A stretch of DNA of 64,000 nt from DTKD01 sp964494345 (GTDB lineage: Bacteria > Armatimonadota > UBA5829): contig CAZBSI010000001.1 in the NCBI GenBank assembly GCA_964494345.1, positions 496,001 through 560,000 of the forward strand, in the 5' to 3' direction. The position numbers were made by a program, and so were the translations under genes. Positions 23,743-32,541 of the stretch are shown piece by piece (within the stretch, counting starts at the first letter, position 1; every line of letters begins with the position of its first letter). Under the pieces are notes generated by a model. The model was not told the origin of the DNA and made no database searches. It saw nothing but the letters and a program-made list of their open reading frames with translations.

Positions 23743-25419
23743 TTGCTCGTTGAATTACACATACGAGATTTTGCGTTGATCGACGAACTGACCATTGAGT
23801 TGGACGCGGGTTTCAGCGTACTTACCGGAGAGACCGGCGCAGGCAAGTCGATAATTGTAGATGCGCTGGGGACGGTGCTCGGGGAGCGAACAGGCCCCGA
23901 TGTTATTCGAACAGGAGCGCAGAAATGCATCGTCGAAGCGGTTTTTGATGTCTCAGATGCCCCACTCGCCCGGCAGACTGCCGCGGATTTTGGATTCGAG
24001 ATCGAAGATAACACGCTTATAGTCGGTCGTGAAATCAGCAGAAACGGAAGGTCTCAAGCTCGTATCAATGGTCGTCCAGCCACTGCGGCAGCTTTAAAAG
24101 GCATTACCTCACATTTGGTGGATGTTCATGGGCAGCACGAGCATCAATCACTGCTGCAAGTCCCGATTCATCTGGACATATTTGATAATTGGATCGGAGA
24201 GACGGCCTTGCAACAGCGCAGGAAGACTGCTGAATTGCACGCAGAGCTAACATCCATCGTTCGTGAACGAGATCAGCTTAGAACAAATGAGCGAGAACGC
24301 GCCCGGCTTGTGGACCTCTATAATTTCCAGCTCACCGAAATAGAATCTGCACATCTGACAGAGGGCGAGGAAGAAGCATTATCTGCTGAGCAAAGACGCC
24401 TGGCAAATGCTGAGAAACTCTGCGCAGCCGCGTCCGAACTCTACGACTCGCTGGCTGCTTCTGAAGCGGCAGTGATAGACAGGTTGAGCGAGGCGACAGG
24501 GATAGCCGACAAAATCGCCGATCTCGATCCATCTATGGCTGGCCTTTCCGAGATATTAAACACAGCCCTTGCCAGTGCGCAGGATGGCGCCGCAACACTC
24601 AGGGACTACGTCGACAGGCTTGAGGCTGATCCGGATCGGCTGGAACAGGTTAATGATCGGCTGGAACTGATTAAAAATCTGAAGCGTAAGTACGGTGATG
24701 AGGTCGGTGAAATACTCAAATATGCCGGTGAGATCGCGGAGAAGTTGAACAACCTCACCAACGCTGAGGAGCGTTCGTCGAAATTGAGCGGGCAGATCGT
24801 GGATTTAGAATCAGAGTTGGCGCAGTTAAGCGAGATTTTGTCGAAGATTAGAACCAGCGCCTCTCAGAGGTTTCAGTTTAGCATTGAGACGGAATTGAAA
24901 GATCTTTCGATGGAAAAGACTCGGTTCGAGGTTTCGATTCGGCCTGCCGAAATCGGGCCTACCGGAGGCGACAGTGTCGAGTTTCTTATATCCCCCAACC
25001 CCGGCGAGCCGGTTAAACCACTCGCCAGGATTGCGTCCGGAGGGGAGATATCCAGAATTATGCTTGCTTTGAAGACCGTGGCGGCTCGTTCGCAGGTGCC
25101 GACTATGATCTTTGACGAGATCGACACGGGAATTGGCGGCCGAACGGCAAACGTTCTCGGCGATAAGTTGGCCAGTCTGGCGGATTGTTGTCAGGTTATG
25201 TGTGTCACACATTTGCCGCAAGTTGCCGGAAAAGCCGGAACACACTTCGGCATATCAAAACTAGTGCAAAACGATCGCACTCGAGTAAGCCTCACCACGC
25301 TCAGCACTGACGAAAGGGTGGCTGAGTTGGCCCGAATGCTCGGTGGTGACGGATCGTCGGATGCGGCTACTCAACATGCCAGGGAGATACTATCACTTGC
25401 TAGTTCAGGGAACCATTAG
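23743..25419 (+). CDS. recN: DNA repair protein RecN
   Basis: SMC-like ATPase of double-strand-break repair, 558 residues. Walker A is GETGAGKS (residues 29-36) after the standard opening LVELHIRDFALIDELTIEL. Next come VDVHGQHEHQSLL and two long coiled-coil arms (about 155-365), then the signature ARIASGGEISRIMLALK, Walker B TMIFDEIDTGIGG and CVTHLPQVA. The start is TTG 23743 behind GGGGTG. The 3' end overlaps the most likely steA start by about 23 bases, indicating coupling. Confidence 0.97.
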   Translation: MLVELHIRDFALIDELTIELDAGFSVLTGETGAGKSIIVDALGTVLGERTGPDVIRTGAQKCIVEAVFDVSDAPLARQTAADFGFEIEDNTLIVGREISRNGRSQARINGRPATAAALKGITSHLVDVHGQHEHQSLLQVPIHLDIFDNWIGETALQQRRKTAELHAELTSIVRERDQLRTNERERARLVDLYNFQLTEIESAHLTEGEEEALSAEQRRLANAEKLCAAASELYDSLAASEAAVIDRLSEATGIADKIADLDPSMAGLSEILNTALASAQDGAATLRDYVDRLEADPDRLEQVNDRLELIKNLKRKYGDEVGEILKYAGEIAEKLNNLTNAEERSSKLSGQIVDLESELAQLSEILSKIRTSASQRFQFSIETELKDLSMEKTRFEVSIRPAEIGPTGGDSVEFLISPNPGEPVKPLARIASGGEISRIMLALKTVAARSQVPTMIFDEIDTGIGGRTANVLGDKLASLADCCQVMCVTHLPQVAGKAGTHFGISKLVQNDRTRVSLTTLSTDERVAELARMLGGDGSSDAATQHAREILSLASSGNH

Positions 25420-26548
25420 GCTGGACAAACGAACAAAGAACCTCGCCAAGCGCCTCAAGCCTGGGGAGATCGCGCTTATCGATCATAAGGACATCGATTC
25501 TACGGCAGCGCGAATGTTGGTGGAGGCGAAGGTCGCGGCAGTTGTAAACGCGGCCAAGTCCTGTTCGGGCAGGTATCCGAACCTTGGGCCGCGAGTGCTG
25601 CTGGACGCGGGCATTCCGCTAATAGACTCCGCCGGAGACCACCTCTTCAAGGGCATTAAAGAAGGTGAACAGATAGTTCTGCGCGATGGGCACGTCTGTC
25701 GAGGTGAAGACGTGCTGGCCGAAGGAGAACTCCTTGATGAGCAAAGCGTAAGTCGGCAGTTGGAGGAAGCTAAGAATAATCTCGGTTCTGAATTGGAATT
25801 GTTCGCCGAAAATACCCTCACCTACGTAGCAAGGGAGAAATCGCTGCTGCTGGACCCGGCGATTTTGCCTGATGTGGAGACGCTTATCAACGGCAGACAC
25901 GCGCTGGTAGTGGTGCGCGGGGAGAGCTACAAAGAAGACCTTGCGATTATTCGCTCCTATATTCAGGACGTACGCCCTGTGCTGATCGGGGTGGACGGCG
26001 GGGCGGATGCGCTGCTGGAACTCGGCTTGAAACCGGATATTATCATAGGTGATATGGACAGCGTCTCAGATAAAACCCTGCGGTGCGGTGCGGAGATCAT
26101 CGTGCATGCTTATTCAGATGGAAAATCACCTGGGCTGGAGCGTGTGAATGGGCTGGGATTGGCTGCCAAGATATGCTCGGTGCCGGGTACCAGCGAGGAC
26201 ATAGCCCTGCTTCTGGCCTATGAAAAGGGCGCAGAGATGATAGTCGCAGTCGGCACGCATTCGCATCTTGTCGATTTTTTGGACAAAGGGCGTAGAGGAA
26301 TGTCGAGTACGTTTCTCGTAAGACTGAAGGTAGGAAACCGGCTGGTCGACGCTAAGGGCGTCAGCAAGCTGTATCGTGCACAACCGACAGGACGACACGC
26401 GCTGGCGCTGGGATTGGCGGCGCTGGCTGTTGTTATAGTAATTATCGCGTTTTCACCCAATGTGCAGGATCATCTACATTCGATAACGGATCGACTGCGA
26501 TCGGAGTTCTGGCACATGTGGGTTAAGATGAGAATGTGGGAGAGATAG
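25397..26548 (+). CDS. steA: SteA-like cytokinetic-ring protein
   Basis: SteA is a thiamin-pyrophosphokinase-like protein that works with SteB at the division septum of corynebacteria to control peptidoglycan hydrolysis. This protein has the conserved opening GTIRLDKRTKNLAKRLKPGE and ALIDHKDIDSTAARMLVEAK. A TPK-like domain follows (VGVDGGADALLELGLKPDIIIGDMDSVS), then ALLLAYEKGAEMIVAVGTH. A C-terminal membrane helix (ALALGLAALAVVIVIIAF) and a short tail end the protein. I favour TTG 25397, placed behind AGGGAGA, giving 383 residues; ATG 25376 is possible but has no ribosome-binding site. It lies between recN and steB as in actinobacteria. Confidence 0.85.
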   Translation: MLVQGTIRLDKRTKNLAKRLKPGEIALIDHKDIDSTAARMLVEAKVAAVVNAAKSCSGRYPNLGPRVLLDAGIPLIDSAGDHLFKGIKEGEQIVLRDGHVCRGEDVLAEGELLDEQSVSRQLEEAKNNLGSELELFAENTLTYVAREKSLLLDPAILPDVETLINGRHALVVVRGESYKEDLAIIRSYIQDVRPVLIGVDGGADALLELGLKPDIIIGDMDSVSDKTLRCGAEIIVHAYSDGKSPGLERVNGLGLAAKICSVPGTSEDIALLLAYEKGAEMIVAVGTHSHLVDFLDKGRRGMSSTFLVRLKVGNRLVDAKGVSKLYRAQPTGRHALALGLAALAVVIVIIAFSPNVQDHLHSITDRLRSEFWHMWVKMRMWER

Positions 26549-26552
26549 TTTA

Positions 26553-27440
26553 GTGATCGATATCCGTCATCACATATACAGCCTTGCCGCCGTCTTTTTG
26601 GCCCTGGCGATTGGCATGGTCATAGGAACTTCGTTTAATGGCAACTCGACCGGCAGCGCCTCTGCACGACGCACTATCCAGCGCTATGAATCGGATATGC
26701 GCAAGCTCAAAGAGGAGATCATAAAGACCACACAGTCTAAAGAAGAGAAGGTGACTGCGCTGACGCAGTGCCAGGAATATTGCCGGGCAGTGATGCCGGC
26801 TGCTATACATCAAAAATTGAACTGGCGCAACATTGTGCTGGTGCAGACGGGGGATTACGACGATCTGACCGGCTCCGTTAAGCAGACGCTGGAAATGGCC
26901 GGGGCGAAAATTACGTGTGTGGTTGATATAAATAAGCATTTCGACTTTGGCAGCGATGAGGCGATAAGCAAGGCTCTGGCAGACTCCGGTCTCAGCTCCA
27001 CTGGAAATCCTAAAGAGGACAGGGAGAAGCTGTTCAGAGCACTTGCAAATGCAATGACTTCCGGCAAATATGACTTTATGGCTGCCAATCTGGAAAAAGC
27101 AGAAATAGCCGTCTTTAATGGCGCTTGCAGCCAGCCGGCGAAGCTGGTGGTGATGGTCGGCGGGGCATCGTCTATTGAAAACAGGCTATCGCAGGTTGTG
27201 GATTCATATCTTCCCGCAGCGCTTCAAAAAGTGGGCGTGAACGTGGTGGGATGCGAAACATCCTCTGCTGTGCTATCATATATCCCAGTGTGGCATAAGG
27301 CCGGGATGGCGACTGTTGACAATGCGGATAATGCAATCGGGCAGACTTGTCTGGTATATGCCCTGACCGGCGAGATGGCTAATTTTGGAACCAAGGAAAC
27401 GGCGGATCGGCTGATTCCGAAGGGCCTGGGGAGTTCTTAA
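26553..27440 (+). CDS. steB: SteB / MctB-family membrane-anchored protein
   Basis: 295 residues, GTG start behind GGAGAGA. The opening IDIRHHIYSLAAVFLALAIGM is the family hallmark: a short cytoplasmic segment and one membrane helix. A coiled-coil stretch follows (YESDMRKLKEEIIKTTQSKEEK), then an extracytoplasmic alpha/beta domain (IVLVQTGDYDDLTGSVKQTL, VVMVGGASSIENRL). The M. tuberculosis homologue was named MctB for copper resistance, while the corynebacterial one was named SteB for its role with SteA in septation. Genomic pairing with steA favours the division role. Its stop overlaps the next start by one base (TAATG). Confidence 0.85.
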   Translation: MIDIRHHIYSLAAVFLALAIGMVIGTSFNGNSTGSASARRTIQRYESDMRKLKEEIIKTTQSKEEKVTALTQCQEYCRAVMPAAIHQKLNWRNIVLVQTGDYDDLTGSVKQTLEMAGAKITCVVDINKHFDFGSDEAISKALADSGLSSTGNPKEDREKLFRALANAMTSGKYDFMAANLEKAEIAVFNGACSQPAKLVVMVGGASSIENRLSQVVDSYLPAALQKVGVNVVGCETSSAVLSYIPVWHKAGMATVDNADNAIGQTCLVYALTGEMANFGTKETADRLIPKGLGSS

Positions 27441-28108
27441 TGCCGCGTGTGGCAGTGCTGATACCGGCTTATAACGAAGAAGAGCGGATTGCCGAGACTG
27501 TCAAAGCGGCAATTCAGATGCCGGGTGTCGATGAGTTGGTCGTTATAGACGACGGATCGATTGATGACACGGCAGCGGTGGCGGAGGCTGCTGGGGCGAA
27601 GGCAATTCGGCTGGAAGATAATTCCGGCAAAGGGGCGGCCTTGAACGCCGGCGTTGAACAGGTTGATGCGGATATCTATCTGATGATCGATGGGGATTTA
27701 GGCTCAAGCGCCGCAGAGACTCATCGTTTATTGGAGCCGGTTCTTGCTGGGCATGCTGATATGTCTATTGCGATTATGCAGGCGCCTGAAGGACACAAAG
27801 GCGGGTTCGGTTTTGTGTTGCGGCTGTCGCGATGGGCTATACGCAAGCTGGGCGGCGCGGTGGTGATTGCTCCTATTTCAGGCCAGAGGGCGTTTAGAAA
27901 AGAGCTGATTGAAAAGATCGGCGGTTTTGAGAGCGGCTTCGGCGTCGAGACTGCCATGACTATTGATGCGCTTAGGAACGGGTTCAGGGTAGTGGAGGTT
28001 CCTTTGCCGCTTACTCATAGGGTTACGGGTCGTAACTGGGCTGGATTCCGACATCGCGGAAGGCAATTTCGGGATATAGTCCGGGTTATATTCAGGAGAC
28101 TAAAATGA
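27440..28108 (+). CDS. Family 2 glycosyltransferase
   Basis: Cytoplasmic GT-A transferase of 222 residues. It starts with VAVLIPAYNEEERIAETVKAA, the nucleotide-binding opening, followed by LVVIDDGSIDDTAAVAE and YLMIDGDLGSS, a DxD metal site. GFGVETAMTIDA and the end VTGRNWAGFRHRGRQFRDIV resemble GT2 enzymes that act on lipid carriers or glucosyl-3-phosphoglycerate-like substrates. No membrane helix is visible. Translationally coupled to steB, so it is likely part of the envelope/division operon. Donor and acceptor are not determinable from sequence. Confidence 0.85.
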   Translation: MPRVAVLIPAYNEEERIAETVKAAIQMPGVDELVVIDDGSIDDTAAVAEAAGAKAIRLEDNSGKGAALNAGVEQVDADIYLMIDGDLGSSAAETHRLLEPVLAGHADMSIAIMQAPEGHKGGFGFVLRLSRWAIRKLGGAVVIAPISGQRAFRKELIEKIGGFESGFGVETAMTIDALRNGFRVVEVPLPLTHRVTGRNWAGFRHRGRQFRDIVRVIFRRLK

Positions 28109-28157
28109 CGGTTGTGGCCGTCGGGAAGAGAGGTTCGACAACATGGAGGACAATGAC

Positions 28158-29477
28158 ATGGAGCTTTCCAGACGTGATTTCTTAAAAACGACTGGGGCGG
28201 CGGTTGCTTTGACCGGAATGGGCATTTCAGCGGCGGCACAAGTTGGATCGGGAGAGACAAAGGCTACTCCGCCTGGTGAGAAGATTACCCTTGGGTTTAT
28301 TGGAGTGGGTGGTCGCGGAACGGGTTTGTTTAACGGCTTCACCAAATATGATGACGTTCAAGTAGGGGCAATCTGCGATGCCTATGAACCGCGCCTGCAG
28401 GAGGCTGTTGCCAAAACAGGCGGTAAGGCTAAGGCATATAAAGACTATCGCCAGTTGTTGGCACAGAAAGATATCGATGCCGTTGTTATCGCTACGCCCC
28501 CGCAATGGCACGCCCTGATGGCAATCGAAGCCTGCCAGGCAGGAAAAGACGTCTACTGCGAGAAGCCGATTTCGCTGTATCCGGCAGAATCGATTGCAAT
28601 GCTTAAGGCTGCCGTAGATAACAAGCGAATGACGCAGGTCGGCACTCAGATTCACGCGGGAGACAACTTCCGACGCTGTGTGGAGATTGTTCGGTCGGGT
28701 ATGCTTGGAAAGATCAGCACCGTTCGCGTAATCTGCAATATGAACGAGTATCCTGGGCTGAAGCGAGTTGCCGACTCTGAGCCGCCTGAGGGGCTTGATT
28801 GGGATCTGTGGGTTGGTCCGGCTCCCAAGACAAAGTTTAACCAGAAGCTGTTCGAGGAGCATCGCTACTTCCGTCATTATTCCAGCAGCTACCTTCACGA
28901 GCTTGGCCCGCACATCGTAGACCTTGCGTGGTGGGCGATGGAGCCTGGCCCGCTCCGAGCGGTGTCGGCTTCCGGAGGTAGATTCGTGCTTCAGGATATG
29001 TCCGATATCCCTGACACGTTCAACGCAACTTGGGAATTTGACGATTTCACTTTGACCTGGATGCACTCCCTGTGCAATGGCTATAACTTCGGATTCGGCG
29101 GAGATACCGGCGGCGGCCGCAAGTTGGCAGTTGTTTTCCAGGGGACCGACGGCACTCTGATCGGCGACTACGGTTCACTGCAACTCTATAAAGACGGGCT
29201 GGACAGACTGGATACGTCTGCTGTTCCTGCGCCGAGCATTCCTTCTTCGCCGGGACAGGATCGCGAGTTCCTGAACTCCATCAAGACACGCGAACTGCCG
29301 CTGTGTTCGTTCCAGTATCATCAGCCGATGGCATTGGCATTCGACCTCGCACAGTTGTCGTATGAGACCGGCAGAAAGCTGCACTGGGACGCGAAGAGCA
29401 ACCAGATAGTTGGCGATGCCGATGCGCAAAAGCAGTGTTATCCTACTTACCGCAAGCCTTGGGCTTTGCCAAAATAA
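28158..29477 (+). CDS. Tat-exported Gfo/Idh/MocA-family oxidoreductase
   Basis: NAD(P)-dependent sugar or inositol dehydrogenase family. The N-terminus MELSRRDFLKTTGAA is a twin-arginine signal. It is followed by the Rossmann motif ITLGFIGVGGRGTGLFNGF, then VVIATPPQWHALMAIEACQA, and GKDVYCEKPI with the family catalytic Lys of the EKP motif. The C-terminal domain has YLHELGPHIVDLAWW. I chose ATG 28158 (GGAGGA upstream; 439 residues); ATG 28143 is a fair alternative with AGAGAGG. Tat export with bound cofactor is typical of the family in Bacteroidota, Planctomycetota and Armatimonadota. It is followed by a secreted TIM-barrel protein, a pairing known from 3-keto-glycoside pathways. Confidence 0.9.
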   Translation: MELSRRDFLKTTGAAVALTGMGISAAAQVGSGETKATPPGEKITLGFIGVGGRGTGLFNGFTKYDDVQVGAICDAYEPRLQEAVAKTGGKAKAYKDYRQLLAQKDIDAVVIATPPQWHALMAIEACQAGKDVYCEKPISLYPAESIAMLKAAVDNKRMTQVGTQIHAGDNFRRCVEIVRSGMLGKISTVRVICNMNEYPGLKRVADSEPPEGLDWDLWVGPAPKTKFNQKLFEEHRYFRHYSSSYLHELGPHIVDLAWWAMEPGPLRAVSASGGRFVLQDMSDIPDTFNATWEFDDFTLTWMHSLCNGYNFGFGGDTGGGRKLAVVFQGTDGTLIGDYGSLQLYKDGLDRLDTSAVPAPSIPSSPGQDREFLNSIKTRELPLCSFQYHQPMALAFDLAQLSYETGRKLHWDAKSNQIVGDADAQKQCYPTYRKPWALPK

Positions 29478-29490
29478 GTGAGGGATTGTA

Positions 29491-30384
29491 TTGAACAGAC
29501 GTGAATTTCTGATCGGGGCGGCCGCTACGGCGGTCACCCTGGGCACATTGCGATCAACATCGGAGGCTAAAGCGTTGTCACAATCGAATACAGATGGCAA
29601 GCTCAAGAAAGGCGTCATATTCAGCATGCTGCCGGGTTCTTTGAGCATCGAGGATCGGTTCAAGCTGGCGAAGAATGTCGGCTTTGACGGCATAGAAATC
29701 GCTCCCATCGATGATCCGGAGCAAGTCAAAGCTGTGCGTGCAGCGATCGATAAGACTGGGATGCCGGTTCACTCTATTATCTTTGGCGGATGGAACTTCC
29801 CGCTCTCTTCGCCCGATGAGAACGTGGGCAAGCAGGGCGTGGCTGCCTTAAAAGCAGGGCTTCAGAACGCTAAGGATTTTGGCGCGGATGGGCTGCTGCT
29901 GGTGCCAGGCATTGTGAACGAAGATGTTCGCTACGTCGATTGCTGGACGCGATCGCAGAAGCGAATTAAAGAAGCTATCCCGACTGCTGAGAAGCTGGGA
30001 ATACCGATTCTCATAGAGAACGTCTGGAACAGCTTCCTTATGTCACCGATGGAGGCGGCACGCTACATCGACGACTTCAAGAGCAAGTGGGTGCAGATGT
30101 ATTTCGACGTAGGCAACGTCATTGCATTTGGTTGGCCGCAGGACTGGATCCGCACGCTTGGTCCGCGGATCAAGAAAGTCCACCTCAAGGACTTCAGAAA
30201 AGGCCCGCGAGAATGGGTGAACTTGCTCGAAGGCGACGTCAATTGGCCTGAGATCAAGACTTCACTCGGTGAAGTCGGATATAATGGTTATCTTACGGCG
30301 GAGCTGTCCGGCGGAGATGAGGCCTATCTGCGAGACCTCAGCGAACGAATGGACAAGATCATCGCAGGCACGACCAAAGCGTAA
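29491..30384 (+). CDS. Secreted xylose-isomerase-like TIM-barrel protein (sugar phosphate isomerase/epimerase family)
   Basis: 297 residues, TTG start behind GAGGGATT. The N-terminus MNRREFLIGAAATAVTLG resembles a twin-arginine signal. The mature part is an AP-endonuclease-2-type barrel: AKNVGFDGIEIAPIDDPE, ADGLLLVPGIV, IPILIENVWNSF (metal-ligand Glu), QMYFDVGNVIAFGWPQDW (Asp), KKVHLKDFRKGP (His, Asp), GYLTAELSGGDE (Glu). These are the expected metal ligands of the family. It follows the Gfo/Idh/MocA gene by 13 bases, so they are co-transcribed and probably act in sequence on a glycoside outside the cytoplasm. Confidence 0.87.
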   Translation: MNRREFLIGAAATAVTLGTLRSTSEAKALSQSNTDGKLKKGVIFSMLPGSLSIEDRFKLAKNVGFDGIEIAPIDDPEQVKAVRAAIDKTGMPVHSIIFGGWNFPLSSPDENVGKQGVAALKAGLQNAKDFGADGLLLVPGIVNEDVRYVDCWTRSQKRIKEAIPTAEKLGIPILIENVWNSFLMSPMEAARYIDDFKSKWVQMYFDVGNVIAFGWPQDWIRTLGPRIKKVHLKDFRKGPREWVNLLEGDVNWPEIKTSLGEVGYNGYLTAELSGGDEAYLRDLSERMDKIIAGTTKA

Positions 30385-30439
30385 ATAAAAACAATCAGCA
30401 GAGCCGAATCCGGCGCATGAGAGGTAGAAGAAAGCAGAA

Positions 30440-31252
30440 ATGCGTTATACTATCCTGGCGATAGTCGCTGCTATTACATGGCAATTGACTGTCGTGCACG
30501 TTGCGCCGCGATTCGGCCTGCTTAAACCAAACTTCAAAAAGTCTGCTGTATTAGCCTCTTACGGGCTTGTTGAGTTTCCCTACATCGTTGCTGTCGCTGT
30601 TATATTGGGTTGGCTGGGTTACATCGAATGGAGCCGCATTTATCAATATCTAAGCGTGATGAGCGCAATGTGGCTGCTCGGCGCCTTGGATGATATTTGG
30701 GGCAGCCGCGAAGTTGGGGGATTTAAGGGCCACTTTAAGAAACTTCTATTCGAACGCAAGCTGACCACGGGCGCGATTAAGGCGTTGGGCGGCGGGTTAG
30801 TGGCGTTGGGGACCGGGTTTTGGATATATCCGCAAGCCCCTGTTTGTGCCATATTGTCCGCGGTGGTCATCGCACTGGCCTCCAATTTGATCAATCTGTT
30901 TGATTTGAGGCCGGGCAGGGCTGTAGCTGTTCTTTTTGTGGGATTAGTAGTAACATATATAGTGAAGTACGGCCGCCTTATCGCCTCGCCGTTGGTTGGG
31001 GCGATTGCTGTTGTTGCTCTATCATTTGGTGTTTGGGACTCACGTGGAAAGGCGATGATGGGAGACTCCGGTTCGAACTCCCTCGGCGCCGCGTTAGGAT
31101 TAACTATAGCACTTAGCGCCCCGAATTGGATGATACCCGCGATTATCGTTATGGCTGCTGTACACGTCTACTCAGAAAAACGCTCGATCTCGACTTTGAT
31201 TGAAGCTAATCGTTTTTTCAAGTGGATCGATCGCCGTTTGGGGGTGCGTTAG
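30440..31252 (+). CDS. MraY/WecA-like polyprenyl-phosphate transferase family membrane protein
   Basis: A 270-residue integral membrane protein with about eight hydrophobic segments. The conserved LLGALDDIWGSRE has the paired Asp that binds Mg and substrate, NLINLFDLRPGRA is the loop motif of the family (PF00953), and GKAMMGDSGSNSLGA is the catalytic Asp region (GDTGS in MraY). It is shorter than MraY itself (about 320-360) and lacks the usual first helices, so a specialised role in envelope glycan synthesis is more likely than the main lipid I step. It ends two bases before the ferredoxin start; that gene's ribosome-binding site lies in its 3' end. Confidence 0.75.
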   Translation: MRYTILAIVAAITWQLTVVHVAPRFGLLKPNFKKSAVLASYGLVEFPYIVAVAVILGWLGYIEWSRIYQYLSVMSAMWLLGALDDIWGSREVGGFKGHFKKLLFERKLTTGAIKALGGGLVALGTGFWIYPQAPVCAILSAVVIALASNLINLFDLRPGRAVAVLFVGLVVTYIVKYGRLIASPLVGAIAVVALSFGVWDSRGKAMMGDSGSNSLGAALGLTIALSAPNWMIPAIIVMAAVHVYSEKRSISTLIEANRFFKWIDRRLGVR

Positions 31253-31254
31253 AC

Positions 31255-31458
31255 TTGGCGGAAATTAAAATAGATCGTGAGAGGTGCAAAGGCTGTGAGC
31301 TGTGTGTGCATTTCTGCCCGCAGCATTGCATAGAAATCGAAGAATCTTACAACAGCAGGGGCTATCGACCTGCCTGTTTTGTCAATCAGGAAGAGTGTAC
31401 GGGATGCGCGATATGCGCCAGAGTATGCCCAGACGTTGCGATTGAGGTCTGGAGATAG
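31255..31458 (+). CDS. 2-oxoacid:ferredoxin oxidoreductase, ferredoxin (delta) subunit
   Basis: A 67-residue protein with two [4Fe-4S] motifs, CKGCELCVHFCP and CTGCAICARVCP, that passes electrons from the TPP subunit to external ferredoxin. TTG 31255 is the start: GGGGGTG lies ten bases before it, and the in-frame ATG at 31222 falls inside the previous gene. First of four adjacent subunit genes (delta-alpha-beta-gamma). Confidence 0.9.
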   Translation: MAEIKIDRERCKGCELCVHFCPQHCIEIEESYNSRGYRPACFVNQEECTGCAICARVCPDVAIEVWR

Positions 31459-31461
31459 AAT

Positions 31462-32541
31462 ATGGCAAATCGAAAGTTGATGAAGGGTAATGAAGCGATA
31501 GGCTATGGCGCGGTTGCGGGAAAATGCGACGCGTTTTTTGGCTATCCTATTACGCCCCAAAATGAGATTCCCGAATTGATGTCGACGCTGATGCCGGATA
31601 ATGGAAGCGTGTTTCTTCAGGCGGAAAGCGAAGTCTCAGCTATTAATATGGTCTACGGCGCGGCCAGCACTGGCAAAAGAGTGATGACTTCGTCGTCAAG
31701 CCCTGGAATCAGCCTGAAACAAGAGGGCATTTCATATATCGCCGGCGCTGAGCTTCCTTGCGTGATTGTGAATGTCCAAAGAGGCGGGCCGGGTTTGGGA
31801 AATACGCAGGCAGGCCAGGCCGATTACTTTCAGACAGTAAAAGGCGGTGGGCACGGTGATTATAAGCTGATTACCCTTGCTCCGTGGAGCGCGCAGGAGT
31901 GCTACGAGTTTATGCCGTTGGCCTTTGATCTGGCGGATGAGTATAGAGGGCCTGTGGCTATTTTGATGGATGCTATTATCGGCCAGATGCTGGAACCTGT
32001 TGATATGCACGGTGACTTTCCTGTGATTGATCGGCCTAAGCTCTGGGCCTTGACTGGCACCCGAGGACGAAGCCACAATGTAGTCAATTCGCTTTGGATC
32101 GACGTCAACGTGATGGAAGATGTCAATCTGCGATTGCAGGCCAGATATAGAGACGCCGAGCGTAATGAAGTCAGATTTGCTGAATATAAAACCGATGACG
32201 CTGATCTGGTCATGGTGGCTTATGGATGCTCTGCCAGAGTCTGCCGCACAGTTGTCGATCTTGGCAGGCAGGAAGGCCTGAAGCTGGGTCTGCTCAGGCC
32301 GATCACGCTATACCCGTTCCCTGTCGACAGAATAGCGCAAATTGCCAAACAGGGAAGCAACTTTATGGCAGTGGAGATGAGCTGCGGGCAGATGGTAGAG
32401 GATGTTAAACTCGCGGTCAACGGAGTCAGCGAGGTTATGTTCTATGGTCGAACGGGCGGAGTAGTCCCCACCCCAACCGAAGTTCTGGATCATATCAAAA
32501 CAACTGCGCCCTATGACAAAAAGGGGGCCGGATCAAGATGA
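31462..32541 (+). CDS. 2-oxoacid:ferredoxin oxidoreductase, alpha subunit (VorB/KorA type)
   Basis: 359 residues. The N-terminal pyrimidine-binding domain opens with LMKGNEAIGYGAVAGKCDAF and FGYPITPQNEIPELMS, followed by AESEVSAINMVYGAASTGKR, TSSSSPGISL and NVQRGGPGLGNTQAGQAD, the characteristic run of this family. The C-terminal domain II ends YGRTGGVVPTPTEVLDHI. The subunit arrangement (separate delta, alpha, beta, gamma) matches branched-chain (VOR) or 2-oxoglutarate (KOR) enzymes; sequence alone does not separate them. It overlaps the beta subunit gene by four bases. Such enzymes are oxygen-sensitive and typical of anaerobic carbon metabolism. Confidence 0.92.
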   Translation: MANRKLMKGNEAIGYGAVAGKCDAFFGYPITPQNEIPELMSTLMPDNGSVFLQAESEVSAINMVYGAASTGKRVMTSSSSPGISLKQEGISYIAGAELPCVIVNVQRGGPGLGNTQAGQADYFQTVKGGGHGDYKLITLAPWSAQECYEFMPLAFDLADEYRGPVAILMDAIIGQMLEPVDMHGDFPVIDRPKLWALTGTRGRSHNVVNSLWIDVNVMEDVNLRLQARYRDAERNEVRFAEYKTDDADLVMVAYGCSARVCRTVVDLGRQEGLKLGLLRPITLYPFPVDRIAQIAKQGSNFMAVEMSCGQMVEDVKLAVNGVSEVMFYGRTGGVVPTPTEVLDHIKTTAPYDKKGAGSR

